From Methanobacterium sp. ERen5 (GTDB lineage Archaea; Methanobacteriota; Methanobacteria; Methanobacteriales; Methanobacteriaceae): a stretch of DNA of 64,000 nucleotides. Positions 9,208 to 19,872 of this stretch are shown one piece after another. The stretch spans positions 1,806,001 to 1,870,000 of the forward strand of contig CP099988.1 in assembly GCA_024167805.1 (NCBI GenBank), given 5' to 3'. A program made the translations under genes and the position numbers. Position 1 is the stretch's first letter; each line of letters opens with the position of its first letter. The notes under the pieces are model-generated. The model did not search any database. It saw only the letters and a list, made by a program, of their open reading frames with translations, and had not been told where the DNA came from.

Positions 9208-10506
9208 TTATCTATCCTCCTCTTCATGGCCTGCGAAAAATCTTGTCAACTTGTAAATTGCATCTGTTGATGGATGGGTTTCAACAAAATTCTCAAAGTC
9301 ATGGATTTTAGAACCATCCCTCATGAACTTGGACATGTAAGCCAGTACTGTTCTGGATGATGGTGATATGGACGAGATGCTTTTAATTTCACCAGTTTCA
9401 AGATCAACACTCATTTTGCTCATGCCTGTTTCACGATTAAGAACGTCCCAAAATGCACCAGGACCACCAGATCCAGGTATATGTCCTTCAACACCCTCTT
9501 CTCCCGTGTTGATATAACTGACATCGTGGCGCAGTGTTATTGACGAAGGTATGAATCTGTAATCTACTTCTGCTGCAATTCCACACGCATTTCTAGCTGC
9601 AACAACTCCTTCCATTCTTGCAACTGGAGTGGTTCCAATTCCACCAACAACATCTCCTGCAGCGTAGACATTTTCGTGGCTGGTTTCCATCCTTTGGTTC
9701 ACAACTATTTCTCCTTTCTTCCCTGTATCAACCAGTTCCTTAACAGCCTGGGAGTTGGGTATCATTCCAACAGCAAGGAACACATCACCTTTAAACTCGC
9801 CATGGTTGGTTGTGACACCAGATTCATGGATCTCCTCCACATCAACGTGTTCATGTATTTCAACGTCCTTAATTAAGATGTCTGCGATGTATTTTCTTAT
9901 GTCTTCATCAACCTCTTTTAGGAAGGTTCTCCTGCAGAGCATGTGAACATTTGAACCTAATCCTGAGAATATGCCTGCAATTTCCGTTGCTATGGTTCCA
10001 CTACCAACCACAATGAGATTCTTTGGTACAGTTTTGTAGTCCAGCATTTCCTTGTAGGTTTTGGCGTACTCTTTTCCCTTAATATTTGGAATAAATGCAT
10101 ATGACCCTGTTGCTACAATCAACTTATCGTAGGGGTAATCTGTTTCGTTGACCCTGACGTAACCATCCTCGATCTTAGCAGTTCCCATCACAATGGTTAC
10201 TCCTGCCTTCTCTGTTTCGTGGGTTAGAATTCCCCTTATTTTAGTTGTTGTGTTTCTTATTCCTTCTGCAACTTTTTCAAAGTTTATGTTGGGGTTTGAG
10301 TCTGCTATTCCAAATTCTTTAAATCTTTGATTGGCCTGGACATGTTTCACAACATCATTTAATCCACAGACAACCATACATCCTTGGTTTAAGCATTTTC
10401 CACCAATTTTGTCTGTTTCTATCAGTGTTACATCTGCTCCGAGTTCTGCAGCTTCTATTGATGCTGTTCTTCCTGCAGATCCACCACCGACTATAACCAG
10501 CTTCAT
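9208..10506 (-). CDS. FAD-dependent pyridine nucleotide-disulfide oxidoreductase
   Basis: The protein of about 432 residues has an N-terminal FAD loop (VIVGGGSAGRTA), the redox-active CLNQGC pair of the dihydrolipoamide dehydrogenase/glutathione reductase type, an NAD(P) site (LIVVGSGTIATEIAG), the second FAD motif (ENVYAAGDVVGG) and a dimerisation domain. Methanogens lack the usual 2-oxoacid dehydrogenase complexes, so the disulfide substrate is open. The start at 10506 is chosen because TGGAGG lies about eight bases before it; a start at 10539 would precede the ribosome site. It is coupled to the FmdE-like gene and close to hypC. Confidence 0.87.
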   Translation of the reverse strand: MKLVIVGGGSAGRTASIEAAELGADVTLIETDKIGGKCLNQGCMVVCGLNDVVKHVQANQRFKEFGIADSNPNINFEKVAEGIRNTTTKIRGILTHETEKAGVTIVMGTAKIEDGYVRVNETDYPYDKLIVATGSYAFIPNIKGKEYAKTYKEMLDYKTVPKNLIVVGSGTIATEIAGIFSGLGSNVHMLCRRTFLKEVDEDIRKYIADILIKDVEIHEHVDVEEIHESGVTTNHGEFKGDVFLAVGMIPNSQAVKELVDTGKKGEIVVNQRMETSHENVYAAGDVVGGIGTTPVARMEGVVAARNACGIAAEVDYRFIPSSITLRHDVSYINTGEEGVEGHIPGSGGPGAFWDVLNRETGMSKMSVDLETGEIKSISSISPSSRTVLAYMSKFMRDGSKIHDFENFVETHPSTDAIYKLTRFFAGHEEEDR

Positions 10507-10659
10507 AACTTCCATCCTCCAGAATAGTTTATAAGGCAAAAAAACTATATTACATTAACTGAAATCTTAATGTTAATATGTATTAGTACAGCGTTCTTAA
10601 ACTTGTTTTGATTGGGAACGGGACACATTAAATAAATTTTATTTGAGGAGGAGATAGAT

Positions 10660-10908
10660 ATGTGTATTGCAGCACCAGCAAGGATTGTAGATATCACAGA
10701 TAACGTGGCTACAGTTGATTTTGGCGGAGTTAAACAGAGTGCCAAATTGGATTTGGTTGGAGATCTAGAAATAGGTACACATGTTCTTGTTCACTCGGGA
10801 TATGCCATCGAAGTTTTATCAGAACAGGAAGCTAAAGAATCACTTGAAGCATGGGATTTGCTTTTAGAAGCTTTAGATGAAGAAGACAAAGAAAGGAAAA
10901 ACAACTAA
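10660..10908 (+). CDS. hypC: Hydrogenase maturation chaperone HypC
   Basis: The 82-residue protein is a typical HypC/HupF. It has the essential N-terminal Cys after the start (MCIAAPARIV), a small beta-barrel (ATVDFGGVKQSAKL, THVLVHSGYAIEVL) and a charged C-terminal helix. HypC carries the Fe(CN)2CO unit with HypD and delivers it to the large subunit of NiFe hydrogenases. AGGAGG precedes the ATG. It is transcribed away from the flavoprotein-FmdE pair, and no hydrogenase genes lie within the window. Confidence 0.95.
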   Translation: MCIAAPARIVDITDNVATVDFGGVKQSAKLDLVGDLEIGTHVLVHSGYAIEVLSEQEAKESLEAWDLLLEALDEEDKERKNN

Positions 10909-10961
10909 AAAATTCAATATTTTTTTACAGGCCAAATATATTTTTTTTAAACTGACTTTTT

Positions 10962-11465
10962 TTAATAAATTGAAACCCTCTTAACTCCAGGAATCTTCAA
11001 AAATTCGTTGATAAGGTTGCCTTTAACGGGTTTTTCGGTGATTATCGTTAATTTTGGATGTTCTTCCAGTTCAGGATCACCTGCATGTGCCTGCCTAATA
11101 CTCAAACCTTCGATTGAAATGAGTTCGGTTGATTTTGCAATTATTCCAGCGTTACCTGCGTCTGCTTCTATTTCAACCACTCCAAAGCCCAGATTTTTTG
11201 CAATGTTTTTGAGCAGGGTTCCTGCAGGGTGGATGTTTTGAAAGATCTCTGATAACTGTGGATCAGCCAGGATCACGTCAACTGTTGATTTAATGGTTCT
11301 TCTGTCAACGTTAACTGATCTTGCCAGTGCAACATCATTTATTTCAACGTCGTCACAGTATATTTTACCATTCTCTCCAACACGAAGACCTAATTCAACA
11401 ATTTTTCTTGCAACAGCCATTCTGGCCGGAAATTTTTCAAATTTGTGTTTGATCCTGTCCCACAT
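10962..11465 (-). CDS. trpY: TrpY-type tryptophan operon repressor (HTH-ACT)
   Basis: The 167-residue protein has an N-terminal helix-turn-helix (residues about 15-60, DVALARSVNVDRRTIKSTVD) and a C-terminal ACT domain (about 90-167, GIIAKSTELISIEGLSIRQA). It sits head-to-head with trpE, exactly as trpY does in Methanothermobacter thermautotrophicus, where TrpY binds TGTACA boxes and represses its own gene and, with tryptophan, the trp operon. Four TGTACA/TGTACT elements lie in the shared intergenic region. GGTGA precedes the ATG. Identification rests on context, architecture and boxes together. Confidence 0.85.
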   Translation of the reverse strand: MWDRIKHKFEKFPARMAVARKIVELGLRVGENGKIYCDDVEINDVALARSVNVDRRTIKSTVDVILADPQLSEIFQNIHPAGTLLKNIAKNLGFGVVEIEADAGNAGIIAKSTELISIEGLSIRQAHAGDPELEEHPKLTIITEKPVKGNLINEFLKIPGVKRVSIY

Positions 11466-11476
11466 ACTAGTTCACC

Positions 11477-11545
11477 TGTACTTATGTTCTTGTTGTACAA
11501 CTATATAAATCTATGTACAAATGTGTACTCTAAAGGTTTAAATAG
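11477..11545. promoter_or_regulatory. Divergent trpY/trpE promoter with TRP boxes
   Basis: Exact TGTACA palindromes lie at 11494-11499 and 11514-11519, and related TGTACT at 11477-11482 and 11524-11529. The symmetric AT element 11502-11510 (TATATAAAT) can serve trpY on the minus strand, about 37 bases from its start; TTTAAATA (11537-11544) is a TATA candidate for trpE. The boxes flank both elements, so bound TrpY would cover both promoters. TGTACA is the known TrpY box in Methanothermobacter; binding here is inferred. Confidence 0.75.
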
Positions 11546-11604
11546 TACTTTGATGATAGATTGTTGTATATTTTATACAATTTAAAATTATTACGGTGAT
11601 AATT

Positions 11605-13024
11605 ATGAAAGGCAGTGAATGTTTTTGGCGAATACAATTTAAAAATAAACCAACCAAAGAGTATAAATCTTAATTCTGATTCTCCATTTGAACTATTTAA
11701 GAACCTCTACACGAATCATTCCAGCAGTTTCCTACTGGAATCCATGGAAAGCGACAGTGGAATGGCAAGATTTTCAGTACTGGGATTTGAACCTGCAGCC
11801 ATATTAAGGGCCAGGGAAAACGTGCTTGAGGTAGATATCGATGGACACACCGAAGAAATTGATGTGAAAAATCCATTCGATGAAATAAGAAAATTAACCC
11901 GGCCTAACAACGGTAAAAAAGGATTCTGCGGAGGGCTTGTAGGATACGTATCCTACGAAGCAGCAAGACATTTCCTACCAATAGATCTTAAACCAGGTAA
12001 CAAACCAGACTACGAGTTCGGATTATTTTTAGACGGAATAGTCTACGACAGAATCCGAAACACATGTAAGTACGTTACACTGGGAGAAAACAGGTTCGAA
12101 GAGGTCCGAAAATTTTCTAAACAAGAAATTCCAACTGGTGAACTCAGCTACAAAGAAACTAACCACTATTTCACCAAGAAAGAGTTTGAGTCTATGGTCC
12201 TTGATGTTAAAGAAAGGATTAAGGCGGGTGAAATTTTCCAGGATGTAATATCCAATGCAAGGGAGTACGAACTATCTGGGAACAAACTATCCTTCTACGA
12301 AAACTTGAGAAAGATAAATCCATCACCCTACATGTACCATCTGAAGCTCGGTGAAAATGAGATCATAGGATCCAGCCCAGAAATGCTGGTCAGAGTAGAA
12401 AACAGGATGATCGAATCATTCCCAATAGCAGGAACAAGAAAACGTGGTAAAACCGACGTTGAAGATGAGAAACTCGAAATTGAACTTCTAGAGGATGAAA
12501 AGGAAAGGGCCGAGCATTTGATGCTTGTTGACCTTGCACGTAACGATGTTGGAAAGGTCAGTGAATTTGGGTCTGTCACAGTACCAGAGTACATGGGCGT
12601 GAAGAAATTTTCCCATGTCCAGCACATAGTATCTCATGTCACTGGAAAACTTAGGAAGGACAAGGATGCAGTAGATGCATTTGAAGCCATGTTCCCGGCA
12701 GGAACACTGAGTGGTGCACCTAAAATTCGTGCAATGGAAATAATCGACGAACTTGAACAGGTACCAAGGGGACCCTACGCCGGCGCAGTCGGATACTTCG
12801 CACTCAATGGAAACGCAGACTTTGCAATAACCATCAGAACAATGGTGTGTCATGACAACCACGCAACTGTACAAGCAGGTGCAGGAATTGTCTACGATTC
12901 AGTTGCCCAAGAAGAATATTACGAGACAGAAAACAAGGCCGGAGCACTTTTAACAGCACTTCGATCAGGAAACAACTTGGAAAACACTCCAAAAAATAAA
13001 ATCGTCTTTTTTGAGGTTAGATAA
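11605..13024 (+). CDS. trpE: Anthranilate synthase component I
   Basis: The enzyme of about 470 residues makes anthranilate from chorismate with TrpG. It has the chorismate-binding core near the C-terminus: QDVISNAREY, GSSPEMLVR, IAGTRKRGK, MLVDLARNDVGKVS, PAGTLSGAPKIRAMEII and GAVGYF. The frame is open from GTG 11615, but the only good ribosome site, GGTGAT (11595-11600), is four bases before ATG 11605 in another frame. Removing one G at 11611-11612 joins them to give MKAVNVFGEYNL, so 11605 is proposed as the start. First gene of the trp operon, two bases from trpG. Confidence 0.92.
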
Positions 13025-13025
13025 C

Positions 13026-13601
13026 ATGATACTGATAATTGATAACTATGATTCATTCACCTACAACCTTTACCAGCTCATTGGACAGCTAGATCCAGAC
13101 ATAAAAGTTGTTAAAAATGATGAACTCAACCTGGACGAGATAAGAAAACTTGAACCAGACAGCATAGTAATATCACCCGGACCTGGAAACCCTGGAAACA
13201 AGAGGGACTTTGGGGTCTGCACTGATGTTATACTGGAACTTGGCGGTGAAATACCAATACTTGGAGTTTGCCTGGGACATCAGGGTATTTTCGCTGCATT
13301 TGGTGGTGAAATTGTAAGAAACCAACCTGTGCACGGTAAACAAAGTTCCATAGTTCACGATGGAAATGGATTGTTCAAGGGACTTGAAAACCCACTACCT
13401 GCTGCCAGATATCATTCATTATCCTGCAGTGAAGAAACCATACCAAAATGTGTTGAAGTAACTGCCAGAACTCATGATAACATGATAATGGGAATAAAAC
13501 ATGTTGAAAAACCCATATATGGACTTCAATTTCATCCTGAATCAGTTGGTACAGACCATGGAATCCAGATACTCAAAAATTTCCTGGAGATTAACCAATG
13601 A
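13026..13601 (+). CDS. trpG: Anthranilate synthase glutamine amidotransferase subunit
   Basis: The 191-residue class I glutaminase starts at MILIIDNYDSFTYNL. It has the oxyanion loop SPGPGNP, the nucleophile Cys in LGVCLGHQGI, and the His-Glu pair in GLQFHPESVGT. It supplies ammonia to TrpE. A TTG at 13011 would extend the frame, but it lies inside the end of trpE; GAGGT (13013-13017) serves the ATG at 13026. The stop overlaps the trpC start (ATGA), implying translational coupling. Confidence 0.96.
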   Translation: MILIIDNYDSFTYNLYQLIGQLDPDIKVVKNDELNLDEIRKLEPDSIVISPGPGNPGNKRDFGVCTDVILELGGEIPILGVCLGHQGIFAAFGGEIVRNQPVHGKQSSIVHDGNGLFKGLENPLPAARYHSLSCSEETIPKCVEVTARTHDNMIMGIKHVEKPIYGLQFHPESVGTDHGIQILKNFLEINQ

Positions 13602-14433
13602 AAACAAGGCCTTCCATATCTCAAATACTCATAAAGAGAAGGGAAACCCTGGAGGAACTCAAAGAAAAAGTTCCCCTCAAAACACTGATGGACAGATTAG
13701 ACTCAGATAAATGTAACTCAAAAAATAACCAGCCTTTTAAAGATTTCAGTGGGTCCATTAATCATGATGAAGATGTGGCTGTGATATGTGAATTTAAACC
13801 AGCATCACCTTCCAAGGGACATATATCTGATTCAAAAATTCAAGATGCTCTCGAAGTTTTTAAAAAGGCAGATGCAAGTGCTGTTTCAATTTTAACTGAG
13901 GAAAACTATTTCAATGGCAGATTGGAAAATATTAAGATAGCACAAAATATCATCGAGCTTCCAATAATAAGGAAAGACTTCTTAATGGATGAATATCAAA
14001 TTTACGAGGCCAAACTCGCGGGAGCAAATGCTGTTTTGTTAATGAATGATGTTTATCCTGATATTAAAGAGGGAATATCCCTCTGCAGCGAACTTGAACT
14101 TGGCTATATAGTTGAATGCAAAAATAGGGAAGATATTGAACATTCACTGGCTGCAGGTGCCGATGTCGTGGGAATAAACAACAGAAACTTCCAGAACTTC
14201 AGTGTGGATCTTGAAACCACCCAAAAACTTTCAAACAGCGTACCGCCAGAAGTGGTCATGGTATCTGAAAGTGGTGTTCAAGGTCCTGAAGATGCAAAAA
14301 AGTGGCAGGATATGGGGCAGATGCAATACTTGTTGGATCTGCAATCATGGGAACTGCAAACACTGAAGATATGTACATGGCAGCTAAAAATATCATACAG
14401 TCTGTTAAAGGTATAAAGGTTGGTAGAACATGA
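13598..14433 (+). CDS. trpC: Indole-3-glycerol-phosphate synthase, one frameshift
   Basis: A TIM-barrel enzyme that closes the indole ring from CdRP. It has the catalytic Lys in EFKPASPSKG, the second Lys in IIRKDFLMDEYQI, ANAVLLMND, VGINNRNFQNFSVD and ESGVQGPEDA. The frame is lost near 14317. Adding one G to the run 14314-14317 restores DMGADAILVGSAIMG and the true end at TGA 14431-14433, overlapping trpF by ATGA. The corrected length is about 278 residues, normal for the family. The lesion is almost certainly a homopolymer undercall, since the operon is otherwise intact. Confidence 0.92.
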
Positions 14434-15136
14434 AGATCAAAGTCTGTGGTATCACCAGGTCAAAGGATCTAACCCGATGCGAAGAATCAGGTGCAGAGTT
14501 CATGGGTTTCATCAGCGTTGACAGGTCCAAGAGAAATTTGAGTCTCAAAGAAATTAAAAACCTAAGATCTGGGATGAAAAATAAGGAGAAAGCTGTCATA
14601 GTCTTAGAACCTGCGGATATTGAAGAAGTGGTCATGAAGATGAAGAAGACAGGAGTGAGAAATGTTCAACTCCTCTCTCTCACACCCAACCAGATCAAGT
14701 ATCTCAGGTGGATAGAAAAGTATGAACGAAACCCATTTGAAGCCCACCTTAAAATATTCAGGACAGTGGGACTATCCAAAGATTCAATAGAAATCAAAAA
14801 CTGTGAAACAGTACTTACACCCGAAAAGAAAAGGAAATAAAAGAATTTGCACGCTGCTGTGATGCACTTGTCCTGGACTATCAAATGAACGGTAAAAGTG
14901 GTGGCACAGGAAAACAGATACCCATGAAAATAGCATTAGCAGCAGTTGAAACTGCAAAAAATGCCGATAAAAACGTTGAAATATTTCTTGCAGGCGGAAT
15001 AAATACTGCAATAATAAAGAACAGGAAGGAAATTTTGGAAAAGGTGTTTGACTACGTCGATGTTAACTCAGGAGTTGAAGATGCTCCGGGAATAAAAAAT
15101 TCCCAACAGCTTAAAGAACTCCTAGAACTGAGTTAA
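14430..15136 (+). CDS. trpF: Phosphoribosylanthranilate isomerase, one frameshift
   Basis: The N-terminus MKIKVCGITRSKDL carries the general-base Cys of TrpF, followed by GAEFMGFISVDRSKRNL. The frame ends early at 14840. One extra A in the run 14824-14827 gives PEKEKEIKEFARC and continues through MNGKSGGTGKQIP, the phosphate-binding FLAGGINTA and VDVNSGVED (catalytic Asp and the closing strand). The corrected protein has about 235 residues. It converts PRA to CdRP, the substrate of trpC next door. Confidence 0.9.
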
Positions 15137-15227
15137 AACAGTGTGTTAACGATTTTAAACTTTAATTTAGAAAAATAACCTAAATTCACAGATAAAAAAA
15201 ATTTATAATTATTGGAAGTGATTAAAA

Positions 15228-16409
15228 ATGTTGGAAGATGGAAAATTTGGTAAATACGGAGGAATATTTGTTCCTGAACTCATCATACCTGCACTTGAAG
15301 AGCTTGAAGAAGCCTTTTACAAGTACAAGGACGATCCTGAATTTAACAAGGAACTCAAATTTTATTTAAAAGAATTCGCAGGCAGACCAACCAACCTCTA
15401 CTTCGCTGAAAATTTATCAAAGAAGTTTGGGTGTAAGGTGTACTTGAAGCGTGAGGATATGCTCCACACAGGAGCCCATAAAATAAACAACACACTAGGT
15501 CAGGGACTGCTTGCAAAGTACATGGGAAAAACCCGATTAATAGCAGAAACAGGGGCTGGACAGCATGGAATAGCAACAGCTGTTGTTGGTGCTTTGTTTT
15601 CACTGCCCTCCGAGATTTATATGGGTAGTGAAGATGTTGAAAGGCAGAAGATGAATGTTTTCAGGATGGAACTATCTGGTGGAAAGGTTATTCCAGTGGA
15701 AACAGGTTCAAAAACACTTAAAGATGCTATTAATGAGGCATTTAGGGATTGGATCACCAATGTGGAAGACACACATTACCTTATAGGTTCAACAATGGGT
15801 CCTCATCCATATCCCACAATGGTTAAACACTTTCAGAGTGTCATAGGAGAAGAGGCCAGAAGACAGATCATGGAGAAGGAAGGTAAACTTCCTGATGCAG
15901 TTATTGCATGTGTTGGTGGTGGTAGTAATGCCATGGGAATATTCTCAGGATTCGCTGCTGATGATGAAGTTGAACTAATTGGTGTGGAAGGTGGTGGTGA
16001 TGGAACTGAAACACCAAGAACTGGGGCAACTCTGTGCAAGGGTACAGAAGGAATTCTCCACGGTTCATTATCCTTCGTACTTCAGAACGAAGATGGCCAA
16101 ATAAATGAGGCACATTCAGTTTCAGCAGGGTTAGATTATCCTGGTGTAGGGCCTGAACATGCACACTTCAAGGTAACAGGACGTGCAAACTACGTGGCAG
16201 TAACCGACAAAGAAGCACTCAGGGGATTTGAACTACTATCCAAATACGAGGGAATCATACCAGCACTTGAAAGTTCACATGCAGTTGGATACGCAGAAAA
16301 ATACGCTGCAATGGAAGAGAACAAGGGAAAAACCATCATCATAAACCTATCGGGTAGGGGAGATAAGGACATGTTCATAGTTGCAAAGGAAATGGGGGTG
16401 GAAGTATGA
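15228..16409 (+). CDS. trpB: Tryptophan synthase beta chain
   Basis: The 393-residue PLP enzyme condenses indole and serine. It has the family N-terminus [14 protein letters not shown], the PLP-binding Lys in [23 protein letters not shown], the glycine-rich phosphate loop [10 protein letters not shown] and the C-terminal [11 protein letters not shown]. It is of the TrpB1 type that partners TrpA. A 91-base gap separates it from trpF; a TTTATAATTATT element before the start could be an internal promoter. Its stop overlaps the trpA start (ATGA). Confidence 0.96.
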   Translation: MLEDGKFGKYGGIFVPELIIPALEELEEAFYKYKDDPEFNKELKFYLKEFAGRPTNLYFAENLSKKFGCKVYLKREDMLHTGAHKINNTLGQGLLAKYMGKTRLIAETGAGQHGIATAVVGALFSLPSEIYMGSEDVERQKMNVFRMELSGGKVIPVETGSKTLKDAINEAFRDWITNVEDTHYLIGSTMGPHPYPTMVKHFQSVIGEEARRQIMEKEGKLPDAVIACVGGGSNAMGIFSGFAADDEVELIGVEGGGDGTETPRTGATLCKGTEGILHGSLSFVLQNEDGQINEAHSVSAGLDYPGVGPEHAHFKVTGRANYVAVTDKEALRGFELLSKYEGIIPALESSHAVGYAEKYAAMEENKGKTIIINLSGRGDKDMFIVAKEMGVEV

Positions 16410-17230
16410 ACCCAAACAACCAGAAAACCATGACCTACAATGAAGTGTTTGACGAACTAAAAAACAAGAAGGAAGGAGCATTCATACCATTTGTAGTGGC
16501 AGGTGACCCTGACTTTGAAACATCAATTGAAATCGTTAAAAAATTCGTTGAAAGCGGGGCAGACGCACTTGAAATTGGATTCCCATTTAGTGATCCTGTT
16601 GCAGATGGTCCAAGTGTACAAACAGCAGATATCCGTGCACTTGACTCTGGAATGACCACAGAGAAGTGTTTCAAATTCATAGAAAGAATTCGGGAATTCA
16701 CCCAGATACCCATAGGACTGCTTGTCTACTACAACCTGATCTACAAGAAGGGTATTGAAACATTTTATAAACGTGCCAGTGAAGCAGGTGTAACTGGAAT
16801 TCTTGCAGCAGACCTTCCTATAGAAGAAGCAGGACCTGCAGTTGAAATGGCAGACAAGTACGGTGTCAATCAAATATTCATGGTTGCACAGACAACCAGA
16901 AACGAGAGGATCGATGAAATAGCTAAACATGCATCAGGATTTCTCTACGTGGTGGCTGTCATGGGTGTGACCGGCGCAAGATCAGACATCGAAACAAGCA
17001 CAGTTGATCTAATAACTAGGGTTAAAGATCGTACAGATCTGCCAATTGCTGTTGGATTTGGAATTTCAAAACCTGAACATGTGAAGGATGTAATAAAATC
17101 CGGGTCCAACGGTGCAATAGTTGCCAGTGCCATCATAAACATCATCACAGCTAACCTGGACAACAAAGACAATACACTCGAAGAGATTGGAAACTTTTGC
17201 AGTGAACTAAAACAATCAACTAAGATCTAG
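16406..17230 (+). CDS. trpA: Tryptophan synthase alpha chain
   Basis: A 274-residue TIM barrel that cleaves indole-3-glycerol phosphate. The catalytic residues lie in the standard motifs: Glu in [16 protein letters not shown], Asp in [12 protein letters not shown], and the phosphate site [11 protein letters not shown]; the loop VMGVTGAR is intact. It overlaps trpB by four bases, which fits formation of the alpha-beta complex from coupled translation. The next gene, trpD, starts 12 bases later. Confidence 0.96.
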   Translation: MNPNNQKTMTYNEVFDELKNKKEGAFIPFVVAGDPDFETSIEIVKKFVESGADALEIGFPFSDPVADGPSVQTADIRALDSGMTTEKCFKFIERIREFTQIPIGLLVYYNLIYKKGIETFYKRASEAGVTGILAADLPIEEAGPAVEMADKYGVNQIFMVAQTTRNERIDEIAKHASGFLYVVAVMGVTGARSDIETSTVDLITRVKDRTDLPIAVGFGISKPEHVKDVIKSGSNGAIVASAIINIITANLDNKDNTLEEIGNFCSELKQSTKI

Positions 17231-17242
17231 GGAGAACACAAA

Positions 17243-18288
17243 ATGATATCTGAATGTCTCAAGAAGGTTGTAGCTAAAAACAACTTGACTCAAGATGAAG
17301 CCTATGGCTCTATGATGGAAATGACCAGTGGGGAAGCTGGAGAAATAAGAACAGCAGCATTTTTGACGGCACTTAGAATGAAGGGTGAAACAGCAGATGA
17401 AATAACAGGCTTTGTAAAAGCCATGAGGGAGTTATGCATAGAAGTTTCACCTGAAATTGACCTTCCTCTTGTGGACACTTGTGGTACAGGGGAGACAGGC
17501 TTAAAACATTCAACATCAGCACCACAGCCGCAATTATAGCTGCTGCATCTGATGTTGCCATAGCAAAACATGGAAACAGAAGCATAACAAGTAAATGTGG
17601 AGGTGCAGATATTCTAGAAGCTCTGGGTGTGAACATTAACTGTGATAAAACTTCAGTTGAAAGATGTATCGAAACTTGTAAGATCTCCTTCATATTCGCC
17701 CCAAATTTCCATCCTTCAATGAAAAGGATCATGCCAGTCAGACAGGAACTAGGAATAAGAACGGTGTTCAACATACTGGGCCCTTTAACCTCACCTGCAA
17801 ATGCGGATATACAGCTTCTAGGTGTTTTTGACCCGGAATATGTGGAGATCATTGCAGATGTTCTTAAAAATCTCAATGTTAAACATGCAATGGTTGTGCA
17901 TGGATTTGATGAGAATGATGATCCTGCCATGGATGAAATTTCAACCATAGGCAGAACTAGGGTAGCAATTCTTGAAAATGGCAGGATAACTGTTAAAGAT
18001 ATCTATCCCGAAGATTTTGGTGTTAAAAGGTCAAAGTCAAGATTCATAAGGGCTCCTGAAACCATGGAAGAAAACATCCAAGTGGTGAAAGATGTTCTAT
18101 CTGGTAAAAACAGCACAGCAGAGGAAAGGGCAAAGCTCGACATGTGTCTTGTTAATGCAGCTGCCATACTTTACATTGCAGGACAAGCAAAAAGTTTAAA
18201 GATGGGTTATGAAAATGCTCTGGAAACAGTTAAATCTGGGAGGGCCCTTGAAAAACTTGGAAGTTTCATTGAGATAAGTAACAACTAA
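17243..18288 (+). CDS. trpD: Anthranilate phosphoribosyltransferase, one frameshift
   Basis: The enzyme joins PRPP to anthranilate. The first frame reaches the PRPP-binding loop VDTCGTG and is then lost. One G added to the run 17489-17492 gives GTGGDRLKTFNISTTAAI, the canonical sequence, and continues with KHGNRSITSKCGGADILEALG, GIRTVFNILGPLTSPA and VVHGFDENDDPAMDEIS. The corrected length is about 348 residues, as expected. It is the last gene of the operon, the same position as in Methanothermobacter. Confidence 0.93.
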
Positions 18289-18679
<391 letters not shown>

Positions 18680-18856
18680 TCAAATATAAAAGAGTTACAC
18701 ATACTTAATTGTATTCGTAAACAGTCAAAAATACTATAGGGGTAGATTCAACATTTACACTTCATCCTATTTAACCTTTTTCTCTATTTCATGATTTTTT
18801 AAGTTGCACAAACAGGTCATTAGTACCAGAGACCGGAATTGTATTACATATTCCAG

Positions 18857-19414
18857 TTACGACACTGTTGATAGCAAGCTCACAAGTTCAGTGACACAAC
18901 TATCAAAATCATCGTTGTACAAAATTTTAACGAAAGCACCACATAAAACAGCTGCAGACATCATGGACATTCTCAACAACTGAAACTGTTCTTCCAAAGA
19001 TTTCAGATCAACCAATAATCTGTTACGTGTTTCATCACCCATCCTTCGAAGCATGATGTCTTCGTAGGAGGCTTCAACAATAACAATCAGATCTGGACAG
19101 AAGGTTTCAATTGGTAAGGATTGAATATAACCCTGATTAGAAATATCTAAACCATGCAGATCCACCAGAATATTCTGATTTTTGGCCATGGTACGAACTT
19201 GGTTTGCAGCCTGTTTCCAAATGAATTCCTGAACTTCAAGTTCTAGATGGAACATTTCATCTTGACTTGAAGCCAGATCATTGGATGTGGCTACTTCGAG
19301 CATGAGCTCTCCATAGTTCACATATTTAATTCCAACTTGCCCTGTTGCTGTTTTGCAAAGTGAGGTTTTACCCACTCCGGGAACACCAACAAGGGCTGTG
19401 ATGTTCCAATTCAT
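18857..19414 (-). CDS. adkA: Archaeal-type adenylate kinase
   Basis: The 185-residue protein has the Walker A loop GVPGVGKTSLC at residues 9-19, followed by VNYGELMLEVA (AMP-site region), DLHGLDI, a conserved DLIVIVEASYEDIMLRRM and an Arg-rich lid segment DETRNR. Its size and motifs fit the archaeal AdkA family that forms trimers and converts ATP and AMP to two ADP, rather than the bacterial type with a zinc lid. It starts five bases after the Fe-S assembly gene and is probably cotranscribed with it. Confidence 0.88.
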   Translation of the reverse strand: MNWNITALVGVPGVGKTSLCKTATGQVGIKYVNYGELMLEVATSNDLASSQDEMFHLELEVQEFIWKQAANQVRTMAKNQNILVDLHGLDISNQGYIQSLPIETFCPDLIVIVEASYEDIMLRRMGDETRNRLLVDLKSLEEQFQLLRMSMMSAAVLCGAFVKILYNDDFDSCVTELVSLLSTVS

Positions 19415-19419
19415 TGTAT

Positions 19420-19710
19420 TTATTTGTTGACCATTTCGCTGATGGCATCTGCCATCATGTGGCCTTCCATTACAATTTCAGCCTTATCAATTTCATCCAA
19501 ACCTTCGGCAGCTGTTCTAGCCTGCATAGCCATGTTAGCAGCACTCATACATCCAGGGTTTGTAGGTGTAATAGTAATTTTAGCTGTTTTAGCTTCTTCA
19601 TCCACTTCAATACCAGTTACCAGGCCCATTTCAACAATACTTACGCCCATATGTGGATCTGTTACAGTTGAAAGTGCGGTTTTTAATTTTTGTACTAGTT
19701 CTTCTGACAT
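19420..19710 (-). CDS. MIP18/DUF59-family Fe-S cluster assembly factor
   Basis: The 96-residue protein shows the family pattern TDPHMGVSIVEMGLVTGIEV near residues 16-35, then the Thr-rich strand TITPTNPGCMSA with the single conserved Cys, and a C-terminal helix. Homologues (SufT, PaaD, MIP18) act in maturation of metal-sulfur proteins. The last gene of this pair is adkA, five bases downstream; the link between the two is not obvious. Confidence 0.87.
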   Translation of the reverse strand: MSEELVQKLKTALSTVTDPHMGVSIVEMGLVTGIEVDEEAKTAKITITPTNPGCMSAANMAMQARTAAEGLDEIDKAEIVMEGHMMADAISEMVNK

Positions 19711-19872
19711 GTTATCCCTCGATTCCTTTTATTTTTTTAAATCTTATTTTTTTCAAATTTAATTTTTATGTTTTGTAAATTTGAATCTAAAAAATTATTC
19801 TAATTAGAATGAATTAGTTGTCTTTTAATACCCTATGGTATTTATACTTTATAGGGTGTTTAAAAAAAGGGG

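Noticed and set aside
14310..17492. Programmed frameshifting in trpC, trpF and trpD
   Set aside because: The three sites share no slippery heptamer or downstream structure. The same type of homopolymer lesion is scattered through unrelated genes.
18857..19414. Cytidylate kinase or generic nucleotide kinase instead of adenylate kinase
   Set aside because: The GVPGVGKT loop, length and DLHGLDI/VEASYEDI motifs fit the archaeal AdkA family better, although substrate specificity cannot be proven from sequence.
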